A stretch of 64,000 nucleotides of DNA, from the NCBI RefSeq assembly GCF_024323335.1, contig NC_066580.1:137469648-137533647 (forward strand), in the 5' to 3' direction. Positions 35,293-45,462 of the stretch are shown here, in pieces. Both the position numbers and the translations under genes were made by a program. How positions within the stretch are numbered: the stretch's first letter is position 1; every line of letters begins with the position of its first letter. Origin of the DNA: Lathyrus oleraceus. Its lineage: Eukaryota; Streptophyta; Magnoliopsida; Fabales; Fabaceae. A model generated the notes under the pieces. The model had not been told where the DNA came from and ran no database searches. It saw only the letters and a list, made by a program, of their open reading frames with translations.

Positions 35293-36592
35293 TGTTGAGG
35301 TAAGCCCTAGAGGTCAATGCTTTTGGTACTTTTATCGAATTATTTATTAATAATAAAAGGCTTTTTCTTTATTATGGTTGATTAATAAAGTCCCTGGAAT
35401 AGATAGTCCGTTTAATGTATTAAGTGTGACTTAATAATGAGAGCACATTAAATATAAGGACACTATTCTTAAAGTATCCGTAGTCGAGCTTTAGTGTGAA
35501 GTGGGATAACATTAAAGCATTAAGACTATTATGTTTGTAGACTGATGATCACATCTCATGGATCATGGATAAAGAGTTATCAAGTCTTAAACATAGGTAT
35601 GAATATTAAGAGTAATATTTATACCGGATTGACCCGCTATGAGAATACTATATAGAAAGTTATGCAAAGTGTCATAAGTTATTCTCATGGTGATAATGGT
35701 GTATACCACTCTTCGACCTGAAACCACTATGGATCCTAGATGTAGAGTCGAGCGCTTTATTGCTGATCCAACATTGTCCGTAACTGGATAACCATAAAGA
35801 CAGTTGATGGGTACTCCACAAAGCATGCTGAGGGACATGAGTGTCCTAGGTGGAATTTTCCCATCCTGCGTAACAGGATAAATGTCTATGGGTCCAATAT
35901 TGAACTGGACAAGGATGACACGGTCTATACCTTGTGTTCAATATAGACATAAGGGCAAAAGAGTAATTATACACATGATTATCATCACAGGAGGTTTTGT
36001 CAGATCACATGACATTTTCGTGTCGTGGGTAGCAGTGATGTGTTGCTAGATACCGCTCACTGTTTATCATGTTAAATACGTGATTTAATATAATTGCCAA
36101 CGCCGCGAAAACCTATAGGGTCACACACAAAGGACGGATTGATGAGAGATAGAGTAACTAAGGAATACCGTAATGTATGGTTCCCTTAAGTAGAATACGA
36201 AATATGGTAAGGTACCAAATACTTAAGTGATTTTGGCATATTATGAGATATGGGCAAAATGCACTTAAGTGGGCTTTTTAGCTTGAAGCCCACACAAGTG
36301 GTTCTATAAATAGAACCCTTAGGTAGAAGCATTGGAACATGAGAATACAACACAACTGAAGAGTTGGAATTTCGTATCTCTCTTCCTCTCACTCAAAGCC
36401 TTCATTCGTACCAGCTAGCACTGAGATTGAAGGAATCCGTTCGTGTGGACTGAGTAGAGACGTTGTCATCGTTCAACGTTCGTGATCGCCACAAAAGGTA
36501 ACGATTCTATCACTGATCATGCCCATTCGTAAGGATCACTAAATAGAGAAAATTTTAAATTCCGCTGCGCCTCGGATGGCAATTCTCCTTCA
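35293..36592 (+). repeat. Copia 3' LTR, intact
   Basis: 1300 bases from TGTTGAGGTAAG to CTCCTTCA, preceded by the purine-rich AGTGGGAAAT (35283-35292) that serves as polypurine tract. It is followed directly by the GACAT target duplication. Confidence 0.9.
36305..36312 (+). promoter_or_regulatory. Copia 3' LTR TATA box
   Basis: TATAAATA in the intact 3' LTR, in the same palindromic context as at 30171. If active, it would drive transcription rightward into the PMD pseudogene, antisense to it. Confidence 0.7.
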
Positions 36593-37776
36593 GACATAAC
36601 TCATCAAACTGACGCCATGCTCTATGATCCTCAAATGGATGCCATATGATGCCGGCAGGTGTCAGCTCATCCAAAATAGGTCATAAATCATCAACCTTCG
36701 GGACTCTTTGCCTATAGGACCATTTCATCGCTCGAGGAAGACCACAATTATCAGCTGGTTTCCAATTCTCTCCTCTTTTTCCAACAGTTGGAAAGTACTT
36801 GTGAATCCAGCACTGTTACAAAATAAAAACATAATAAACAAAATAAATTAAGTTAAAATACTTTATAAAATGAATCCAACACTTAATAAACAAAATTAAA
36901 TTATATACCTGTAGGAGAGTCGGATATCCATCGAGCTGTTTGCAACTGAACATGGACGCATCTCCAAGATATTTGTATAGTATGAGGTATCGTGCCTCGA
37001 CAAGTGTAAAGGTCTCTTTGGCAAAAATGATGGAATCCACCAACATCAACAAATATGCTCTGGTCGCATATGCCCAGCTGGAAGCAACTCTATGATGTAC
37101 GAATAAATCATATAACTACTCCAATTTATAATACGAACCCCTGCAGCTACGAACATGTGATTGTGTCTCACCCTGTGACACTCTTAAGTAGTCAACAACA
37201 AGTTCAACAGCAACCTCTTTAGTGACATCCTGAGGACTCCAGAAGACACCCCTGATGGACAAGTGCAGCAGATGTGAGACGTCATCCAAAGTAATGCTCA
37301 TTTCACCAAACGGCATGTGAAATGAAGATGTCTCTAGATGCCATCTTTCCACAAATGCAGAGATCAGATTTGTGTCTATCTTGTTCAAACTAGTCCTCTG
37401 AAGTGAAGATAAACCAGATCTAGATACTCAACTTTCCATCTGTTGTGGAAGAGCTAGTGGAACCCTAGATGTCAGTTTTAGTCTGTGTCCAACAACCTTT
37501 AACTCTTTCTTTGGACCTCTTTCCTAAAAACAATTAAAACACATATTAGAAAACACAATATAAAATATTCAAATATTATTCATTTTTAAATATATCCTGT
37601 TTATTTACCTCACCAAACCATAAATGGCGAGCAACACGATGCTCGTACTTCACCAAAAGAGACGTATCGTACGGTCCTCCTGGATATCCAGTCGGCTATG
37701 TTGTAGATGAAGATGTGCCCCGGCCTAAACTGCGGTCTGGAATCCTACCATTTGCACCTCGTCTTCGAACCACTAC
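36593..37776 (-). pseudogene. PMD (PP7-long-form-like) pseudogene, 5' part
   Basis: Three exons are visible on the minus strand. Exon 1 (about 37776-37609) includes PYDTSLLVKYEHRVARHLWF. Exon 2 (37523-36909) contains FVERWHLETSSFHMPFGEMS and ITLDDVSHLLHL, the PMD signature, and ends GYPTLLQ. Exon 3 (36812-36593) reads CWIHKYFPTVGKRGENWKP and runs into the copia insertion. Introns at 37524-37608 and 36813-36908 both obey GT-AG and keep the phase. In-frame stops occur in exon 1 (in SSTT*PTGY), early exon 2 (MES*VSRSG) and mid exon 2 (KLE*LYD), so the gene was already inactive or died after the insertion. Upstream lies a terminal-repeat-like block. Confidence 0.85.
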
Positions 37777-37799
37777 AAAAAAAATATTATAACAAAATA

Positions 37800-38330
37800 A
37801 TTAAAAATACAAAAAAATAAATAAATAAACGCACCGGAACACTTCAAAGAAGAGTTCCTGTGTGGAAAAAAACAAGGTTGACTACCGGAACACTTCTTAA
37901 AAGAGTTCTAGTTTAGTTCATCCAAACCGGAAGTCTTTAAGAAAGAGTTCTGGTACATACACTTACAATCTAGAAGACTTTCTAAAAGACTTCCGGTTCA
38001 ATGCCCCAAAATGCAGCGAATTAGAAGACTTTGGAGAAGTGTTCCGGTATACATTTTGTGAACCAGAAGATTTACTCTTAGTGTTTCGGTTTACAATATC
38101 AAAAAATGCCAAAATTTTCTCTTCCGGAAGTCTTCAATCGCAAATGGAAAAACTTCCATTTCTGAAAAATATACCCTATTGAAGGTATTTTGGTCCAAAA
38201 AAAATTGTAGGGTATGGGTACAATTGTAGGGGTACGAGGTAAAGTTTTCCTGAAAATGGTGCGGGGGCCATGAAGCTCTTGGGCAAAAAGCCCAAATTCT
38301 AAACACCAAATTCTGGATCCACCCTAATCT
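37800..38330. repeat. Terminal-repeat-like block of CCGGAA inverted repeats, likely MULE end
   Basis: A series of short phrases CCGGAACACTTC...GAGTTC and AGAAGACTTT...CTTCCGG occurs at about 37834, 37896, 37927, 37975, 38022, 38063 and 38124, changing direction midway so that the block can fold on itself. It sits just upstream of the PMD pseudogene and away from the MULE transposase remnant, where a MULE terminal inverted repeat would be expected. The partner end is not in the window, so the role is inferred. Confidence 0.45.
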
Positions 38331-39559
38331 CAGCACTACCCTGAAACGCTCATGCTAACACCACTAAATCGTGAGTTTTCTCCTCCCGGTTTTGTTTTCT
38401 CTCCTCTTCTTCCATGCTACACTTCTTTGATTCCAATCTTCTTTGGTTTTCTGTTTCTGTTTCTTTCTATCGATTTCTGTTATGCGATCGTTGTAAGGGG
38501 TGTTTTGGGGATTGTGAGAAGTTGGCGATTGGGAGAGGTTGATTCTGTTACGATTTTCCGTTACGTTCAATTTTTGAAGTCATTTTTTTTGTTTTCCTTC
38601 ATTTGCAGGTTGTTCAGAAGAATCTGTTAGGGAGAGGGAGGTTATGGAGGATGGAGAGTGAAGAAGTTGTTTTGCTCTATTCGGTTCAAGGGTGTTGTTA
38701 CGGAGTTAGTCGAGTTTTAGTTGGTTGAAACTTGGTTATATAGTTTGTTAGGATATGGATGTTTTTTGTGAAGTTTTTCTGGATTTTGCTAGGATGGGGG
38801 TGATTTGGTTAGGCATTTTTTATGGAGGTTATGATTGTCGAAGGGAATTTTGAGAACTAGTTATGTTTGTTGCAGCAGTTGGGAGAGATTAGTTCATTTA
38901 TGGAGGGTGAAGAGTTTTGATTTTGTTGGTAACAGTTGGAGGGTGTAAAGAGTTGGTTGAAGTAGTTGGAGAGAACGAGATTCCACCCTTGTTTATGTTG
39001 AAGGTTCTTCCGGTTCTCTTCCGTTTGTAGGTTGAGAGGGTCATTGAAAGATGGTTAGGGGGTTCAATGAAAAATGGTTTTAAGCTCTTTTCTGTTAGGA
39101 TGGAGGTGAAGATTGTTATGAGTTGTAATTATGTTCAAGAAAAGTTTTTATTGTGATGCCAAAAGATATTGGTTTTGTGTTGTCCAAATAAGCTTATCAA
39201 CTTGTACTTCACTTTCTTCTTCCAGCTTCTTCCCATTTATGTTATATGGTTATGATAGTTGGGTTGAAAAATGTAATGCTTTGGCTCGCATTTATGCAGG
39301 TTGCACCTCAGAATTGCTCACAGAATTTCCATGGTGGTTGATTCTTTTATTCATCCACTGGTCAGACTAGCACCAATAAGTGATCTGTTGGAGCATAGCC
39401 ATCAATTATAGATCATTTGGAGAATTCTTGCAGATTTGTTGAAAGTTGGGTTGTGGAAAGCTTGATATGCTATGTTAATTGGTGTGAAGTTTACTTTTTG
39501 TTCAGACATTAGGATGGGAATGCAAGAGCAATGTAGCAAGGCTTGGTTGTTTGAATTAT
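38331..39559. other. No recognised gene
   Basis: Moderately GT-rich plus strand. The frame at 38352-38630 begins with a hydrophobic run, but I find no family, no splice support and no continuation. This could be the U5/R part of the LTR remnant to the right. Confidence 0.5.
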
Positions 39560-40657
39560 GAATCATACGCTGTAGATTGTGTAAGGATTGAAAATGTAAC
39601 TTTGTAATTCAAATTCAAATTATGTTACAATTGGAAATGGAAAGTATAATGGTTGTAATGTGACAAAATGGTTAAACAATATGGAAATGTATTAGGAGAT
39701 GAATTGGGATTTTGAAATGAATGAAATGTTATTAACGTATATATGGAAATTGAATCAATGCATTGATAGTTGAATTGAAATTCGCTCATATTGAATGAAT
39801 ATGAATGGTTAAAAAATGATTAGAAATGTTTTAAAATGAAAAGATGGCTTGAAAATGGAAATTGGATTAAAAGGTGGTTTATGTATTGGTTTTAAAATAA
39901 TGAACACGGTTAAAAAGAAACATGCGATTATGATTTCAAAATGAATCATAGTGAATCAGGGATGGAATAAGGGAGAATAGAAAAAGGGATTTGAATGAAA
40001 AATGACTTAATGGAATGAATGAAATAGACTTTGAAGTGAAGTATGCACCACAATGCTCTTAGACCAAATGAATCATGTCATGCCATGAATTGAATCAAGT
40101 GGATATTGTGATGCCATTGAACTAGACTTGAACCAATGAACATCAACCAAGCAAAATATCATGAACATGTAAAACCTGATTAAATGCATCTTAATCAAGG
40201 CAATAGGACCATAAACATGAATGACCTTCGATAATCAAACCAATGAGTTCTCCATGAATAACCAAAGGAAACAGATAAATCTCAGTCTAGAATGCATACG
40301 TGGGGGTATGATAGCCATAATAAAAAACTAGGATTTCAGAGACTTGAATGATCCTGATGATGCTCACAATCCAACATCCTAGATTCAAAGTCATGACCAC
40401 AACTATGGTCCAAGAATCAGGGTTTCAAGCTATGCTCCACGATGAAGACAACCAGGATGAAGGCTCACCTCCTATTCAATGTCATGTGTGATAAAGACCC
40501 TTGAATCCATTATTTTATGTTTTCCTCAATGCAAATGGAATGTACATGATATAATGGGTATGCATATGAGATGAATGCTCATTGGAAGATGCAAATGACT
40601 AGGGTCAGTGACCTAGATGAACATTGTGAGTGGTAGGGCAAATTTTGGGGTATGACA
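39560..40657 (-). mobile_element. Ogre-like LTR remnant, U3 end
   Basis: The right edge, TGTCATACCCCAAAATTTGC on the minus strand, is the standard start of this LTR family and matches the Tat LTR ends at 21542 and 29691. The following AT-rich text, with many AATGAAT/CATGA phrases, resembles the U3 of the other Ogre LTRs here. No left boundary or target duplication could be fixed, so a solo LTR or truncated element are both possible, and it may extend left to about 38340. Confidence 0.55.
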
Positions 40658-41459
40658 TCTCATTTTCATAATTTATCTTTATAATTGGTTTTCTGAAGTG
40701 GTTCTTTATAAAGCCCCAAGTGCTAAAAATAAAATTTTAAATATAATTGGCTCGGTCAAATCCACTTCCCAACTGAGGGCAAACCTATGATAAGTCAATT
40801 CAGATATTTCTATTTTGATAGACCATTTAGGTACCTCTACTAGGCACAGTCACATTGATAATATAACTCAGAAAATTTACGAAACCTCGTTAAAAACCTA
40901 AGACCCCGACTATAATAAGTATATCTAGACCAATGGTTCTTTTTTATAACAAGCTTTCAAGGCATTTACCGCTCCTCTTCTTTGTAACGGTGTTAGAAGA
41001 ATTCGAGACCGGGAACACAAAGAGAACACAGTGAAACTAAGCGAGTTTGACTACCAAGCAATTGTTATGACTTTTACAAAAATACATGGATAAGGGTGGA
41101 GTGAGTCTGTCAATTCCATATAAATAGGCTGGCGGTGCGGTAAATGCCTATTTTTCATAATTAGATGCTATTAATGAAATCCATTTATGTTGAGATTTTA
41201 AGCATTCTGTAAATTAATAAACTCCAATTTACTTGTATACGAGCATATGTGATGAAAGTTATCCATTATTCAGTAGAATTAAAATGTGATTTAATCTTCA
41301 TTAGGTACACCGGCAGCATAATCGAGATTGTATTACAAATACAATCATCACCAAAAACTGACTTGCTTAAATATTGTTCTAGCTACCATAATACGATTGC
41401 TATTTAGTACCTTCATGCTATCGAATTTTTCTTACCTAATTAAATATGGTAGTATACTT
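40658..41459. other. AT-rich intergenic stretch, no recognised feature
   Basis: No open frame of note. A TATA-like CATATAAATAGG lies at 41121-41132 on the plus strand without a gene after it. Confidence 0.5.
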
Positions 41460-41790
41460 TTAACTATATGATATATACATGTTGAAGGATACTTTTGGGA
41501 TTATTTTTTTAAAATAATCTAACATTTTCAAAAATAATTCTAAAATAATAATTTTTTAATTTTTTTCTTCAAAATAATCACATTTTAAAGAGGATGTGTC
41601 AGATGAATTGACGTATTTCTTAAAGATCAAGAGAAGGCGTTCAAGACATTGACACCTGTATTGGGCCCGTCATGAGGAGACGTCAATGCCCTTGACGCAT
41701 GCATTGACCCTCATGAGAAGGCACCAATGTCTTTGGCACCTGCATGGTGCATGTGGTGTATCCGTCAATTCATCTGGCACACACACCCTT
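41460..41790. repeat. MULE-end-like block downstream of PMD pseudogene 1
   Basis: AT-rich TTCAAAATAATC text is followed by AGAGGATGTGTCAGATGAATTG, GGAGACGTCAATGCCCTTG and AAGGCACCAATGTCTTTGGC. The same order, an AT-rich outer part then paired GGCGTC/CCAAT motifs, appears at 44600-44860 and inverted at 49690-49885. It probably is an end or subterminal part of a MULE that carried the adjacent PMD gene. Confidence 0.4.
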
Positions 41791-41877
41791 GTATTTTTTT
41801 TTATCAAATAATAAAAAATAATGTAAAAAAAAAATTTATTCAAGATATAATAAATATTACATGGGATTGATAAAAAT

Positions 41878-44147
41878 TTAATGACTGGCCTGATCGAAAC
41901 TTCCTCCTGTTCCACAACCAGGTGCGTTAGTTTGTCTCCGAGATCTCCCACGATTTTCTTGAGGTGTTTGGGGTCTTTGTGTGCTGACATGATCGAATGA
42001 TGGCTGGTGTGAAGGTCCGACGGAAATTCCAGCGGTATTTGACAGATGTGTCATCATTTGTTCCCAATATATGGAGGGGCTCTGGCCAACGGCGCATTCG
42101 TAATGGAGTTCGGTGTCCATGTCATCATAGTTAGGTCGATGGGATTTGGTGGATTGCGGACGGTATAGTTGCTCAAATTGGGACATTGAATAGTTTTGAA
42201 AACGAAGCAATGGTTCCTAGGGCATACTATAGTTAAACAATGGTTGTGTGTTTTGGTGATGGGATGTTTGAGCGGTCATTGGTGGGGACTACGATGAAGT
42301 GACCCATATGAATCATCAGGGCTATAGAAGGTTGTGGTTGTAGCGTATGGTTGTTGGTGGGTAGGATTTGATTCTTGGTTTTGTGGTTGGGTGGGTGGCA
42401 TGAATGGATTGCGACGTTGGGTGGTTGGTTGTTGGGTGGATGACATGAATGGGTTGCGAGGTTGGGTGTTTGGTTGTTAGGCTTATGTGGTAGGTTGATG
42501 TTGTGAGGTTGGTTGTTGGGTTTGGGTGGTTTGACATTGGTGTTGGACGGGGAATTGTTGTAGGGCATACGATGACGAAGCTAGTTGGCGTGGATCCATC
42601 AAATACCGCGACTCAGATATAAATTATTAAGTTGTTACCGACCTAAACCATGTCATATATTGTTGAGTTGGTTTTGCACCATGGATGAATGGTTCGTTTA
42701 AGATGTGTTGTCGTCAATTCCTTCATTGACGACACATCTTTTTTGCAAAGTCTCTCCAGTCTGAATAATCTCATTGTGCATCAACTCTTTTTTTATGTCA
42801 ATTCCCCAAGCACGTGGGAGGTTCTGGAATCTGTTGTTGCATGCTGAACTGCAGTTTGACCCAATCACTCTAGTGCATTTCCACAGTAATGAACCGGATA
42901 ATCGATGTCTTTGATGTCCAAACTGCATCATCGTCATGGTTCACATCATGATCAAGACCCTGATATGGCCTCCAGATAAACTGTAAAACAATACGAAACG
43001 ATTAGATGATAAATAATTTGATAAGTATTTTTAAATTAAAATATAGTTGTGTATGAGTATTACATCGTCAGGTCCAATGTGATCCAATAGATTGCGATAG
43101 ACTACAATAGCGTGTTTCGGACACCTATTGTAGTTCATCCCCCTTACTGACCACCTTAGATTAAAAAAAATTGAAAAATATTATTTACAGTTAATTGTAA
43201 TATGAAATATAATTAATTAAATGGTAAAGTCTTAGACTTACTTTGTTGCAAACAGAAACATGAATGGGTTCTCGTTTATCGAGCGAGTGACGGCATTCTT
43301 GACCAACTCCATGCTTGTAGCAGATACGCACATGAAAAAAACGTACAAGTATTCTTTTTTGCAGTTTTACACATTGCACTATATAGATGGGCCAACACAG
43401 CTGAACCCCAACTATATGTGCTTACCTTATTAATGTTGCGTAACAAAGGTAAATACATAATATTTACTGAATTACCTGTACTTTCGGGAAATAAAAAATT
43501 ACAAAATAAAATCATAATATAACACCGAGCTTTAATTATTTTCTCGTACTCGGTTGATTCTTCGGACAATATTATACTCGCATAATATTGTTTAAGGTAT
43601 TTTAAATTTATACCTTTCCCCCTTGCTTGACCGGATGACTCTCCCTCAGTTTGTCGTCACACAAAGGGGCACCCAATAATTTGTTGCAAATAGAGTTATC
43701 CTGGTTTACTCCATCATTCACGGCCTTACCATCTATACGGCGATCCAACAATATGTATACGTCCTCAAGTGTGACGGTACACTCACCGATAGAAAGGTGA
43801 AATGTGTGGGTCTCGGGTCTCCACCTCTCCAATAAAGCAAGAATGAACTTGTAGTCCACCGAGTACGAGACAATGTTGAGGAGATTTCCAAATCCACATC
43901 CTCTAATATATGGTTCTATCAAATGATCGTGGGGTACATATTCACGTACACGGCATCGAAGACGCTTTGGGTCCTAATAACACATAAGTAAGAAATACAA
44001 TAAGAAGAAGTAATATATAATACAAACATAGATAACAAAGGTATACGACTTAAAAATGAAATAAGTAAAAAGAGAGTGATAACATACGAATGTCAAGATA
44101 TTCTTGAGTGTTCCTCTGTGTTCATCACCCATAGTCAACAGAGACAT
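41878..44147 (-). pseudogene. PMD (PP7-long-form-like) pseudogene 1
   Basis: The minus strand starts MSLLTMGDEHRGTLKNILTF at 44147, about 100 bases after a TATA box, and splices at a GT-AG intron (about 44087-43976) to DPKRLRCRVREYVPHDHLIE. The PMD core follows (LLERWRPETHTFHLSIGECT, VTLEDVYILL, then TYSWGSAVLAHLYSAMC). Later exons from 43154 and 42980 carry MNYNRCPKHAIVVYRN and FIWRPYQGLDHD. The tail is Pro/Asn/Gln-rich and ends GCGTGGSFDQASH, a C-terminus shared by this family. Frameshifts near 43620 and 43265 and stops from about 42860 on inactivate it. No phosphatase domain is present. Confidence 0.85.
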
Positions 44148-44249
44148 AATTTGATGTTGCAGAGCTTGAGTGTGGCAGAGAAAGAGTGTGGTAAAGAAAG
44201 AGTATAGATAATTAGTGTTGTAGATGATTTGATATTGTGATTTGAAGCC

Positions 44250-44257
44250 TATTTATA
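44250..44257 (-). promoter_or_regulatory. TATA box of PMD pseudogene 1
   Basis: Minus strand TATAAATA about 100 bases before the ATG at 44147, with GCATGCATGTG and CCAATCACATG motifs further upstream (44280-44360). The spacing is normal for a plant Pol II core promoter. Confidence 0.7.
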
Positions 44258-44599
44258 GATGAGAAAGTCTTACTAGGTTTGCAACATATGCAACATGTGA
44301 TTGGTTGCATGCAATGCAAAAGTAGAGTAACCATGGTCTTAGGCGCATGCATGTGATTGGTTGCCACTTCTTATTTAATAATTATTTAGTATTTCAATCT
44401 TACGTTTGATTTAAATTTTGTTTTTATAAAATTTTCTTCAAGAAAATCAATGACAATTAAAAATTATAATATTGAGCAATGGATGAGTCATAAACACTCA
44501 CGAGACGATCTTCTAGTAAGTGCATATCACTCAGTAAAAAAAAGTATTAAGAAAATGAAATATAAAGCAAAGATGTTACTTAGGAATGAACACTAAACA
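44258..44599. other. Spacer between PMD pseudogene 1 promoter and the MULE
   Basis: AT-rich; 44365-44470 resembles 50410-50490 (GCCACTTCTTAT...TTTAGTATT...GTTTGATTTA), so an unnamed dispersed repeat flanks the MULE on both sides. Confidence 0.4.
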
Positions 44600-44860
44600 A
44601 TATCGAAATTTCTACTCAAATATTCTATTTTTTCAAAAAAAATCTCAAAATAACCCAATTTTCAAAAACATTATCGAACTATCTCAGTTTCAAAAAAAAA
44701 CGTAAGGTATAGGCGTCAGACCAATTAGCGTCTACCCTTAAACTTTAAGAGGGGGTGCCAATTGAATTGGCTAAAGCACATAGTGCTGCCAATCCAATTG
44801 GCGTCCATGTGTAATTTATAAGAGGAGACGTCAATTGGTTTGGCGCCTCAGTGTAATGTG
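44600..44860 (+). repeat. MULE left terminal inverted repeat region
   Basis: AT-rich outer part followed by TAGGCGTCAGACCAATTAGC, GGTGCCAATTGAATTGGC and CCAATCCAATTGGCGTCC. It doubles as upstream promoter sequence for the small gene, as is usual for Mutator elements. Confidence 0.6.
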
Positions 44861-44872
44861 AAATGTTTTGGT

Positions 44873-44880
44873 TATAAATA
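44873..44880 (+). promoter_or_regulatory. TATA box of the small MULE gene
   Basis: TATAAATA in TTGGTTATAAATAGATG, 52 bases before the ATG at 44932, preceded by GGCGCC and CCAATTGG motifs. Confidence 0.7.
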
Positions 44881-44931
44881 GATGTGTTGTGTGATTCATT
44901 TTTCCACATCTCATTTTATCATATTACAAAC

Positions 44932-45198
44932 ATGTTTAGTGTTCGTCGTCGCTATGAAAAAGTGATTTATTCGAAAGACAATCCTCTGATGTATGCTTTT
45001 CTAGAACATCTGTAGTTTCGATCAACTGAAGAGATAGCTGATTCGTTGGTTAGATGGAAAAATACCAGAAGGGGGAAAAATAGAAGTATTGAGAGACTCG
45101 GTAGTATATTTGGTCGGGTGCGAGTCAAAACTGATAAGGATGCTAGGGAAATGATGTTTGGACGATATGACATCAATTTGATTGTTGTAATCAGTTAG
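44932..45198 (+). pseudogene. Small basic protein of the MULE, unrecognised, one in-frame stop
   Basis: An 88-codon frame starts MFSVRRRYEKVIYSKDNPLM and ends IVVIS at the stop at 45196-45198. A single TAG at 45013-45015, where CAG (Gln) would fit, breaks it. The remainder is rich in Arg and Lys (WKNTRRGKNRSIERLGSIFG). I do not recognise a family. It has its own TATA box and an ATG at normal distance, and it lies next to the terminal repeat, divergent from nothing and tail-to-tail with the transposase. It could be a MULE accessory gene like the second gene of other Mutator elements, or the first exon of a larger lost gene. Confidence 0.5.
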
Positions 45199-45462
45199 AA
45201 ATGTTTTGCTTTAAGTTTAGTTATGTTGTAGTGATGTTTGTTGTTAACATTGTTGTAATAAAAGATAATGATATATAAAAATCCAAAGTTACAAAAATTG
45301 AAAGGAAATACTAAATTATGATACAGATGTTGCTCCTATATTTGGACATTTGTTCTTATTGTGTCCTGGTTGACGATATATACTACATAATCTTATCATT
45401 TTATCAGTCGTATCCATTTCTATTCTAATATGCGTGTTGTTTGGTCGTCCTTTTTTTTCTCT

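Larger units (their letters stand above)
11332..36592 (+). mobile_element. Ty1/copia retrotransposon with two nested insertions
   Basis: The element is flanked by perfect five-base target duplications GACAT at 11327-11331 and 36593-36597. Without the nested material both LTRs are exactly 1300 bases (11332-12274 plus 30102-30458, and 35293-36592). The order on the plus strand is 5' LTR, initiator-Met primer site, a 1.8 kb leader, decayed gag-pol, then 3' LTR. By eye the LTRs differ at about 35 positions (near 2.7 %), mostly transitions. It inserted into a PMD gene. Its gag core and part of its RNase H region are deleted and pol holds stops, so it is not autonomous. Confidence 0.92.

Noticed and set aside
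38352..38630. Possible secreted or membrane protein (hydrophobic N-terminus)
   Set aside because: No homology recognised, no continuing exon, and the sequence probably is LTR or MULE flank.
42233..42568. Pro/Asn-rich open frame as a separate gene
   Set aside because: It is the low-complexity tail of PMD pseudogene 1, lying between its last exon and the conserved C-terminal segment.
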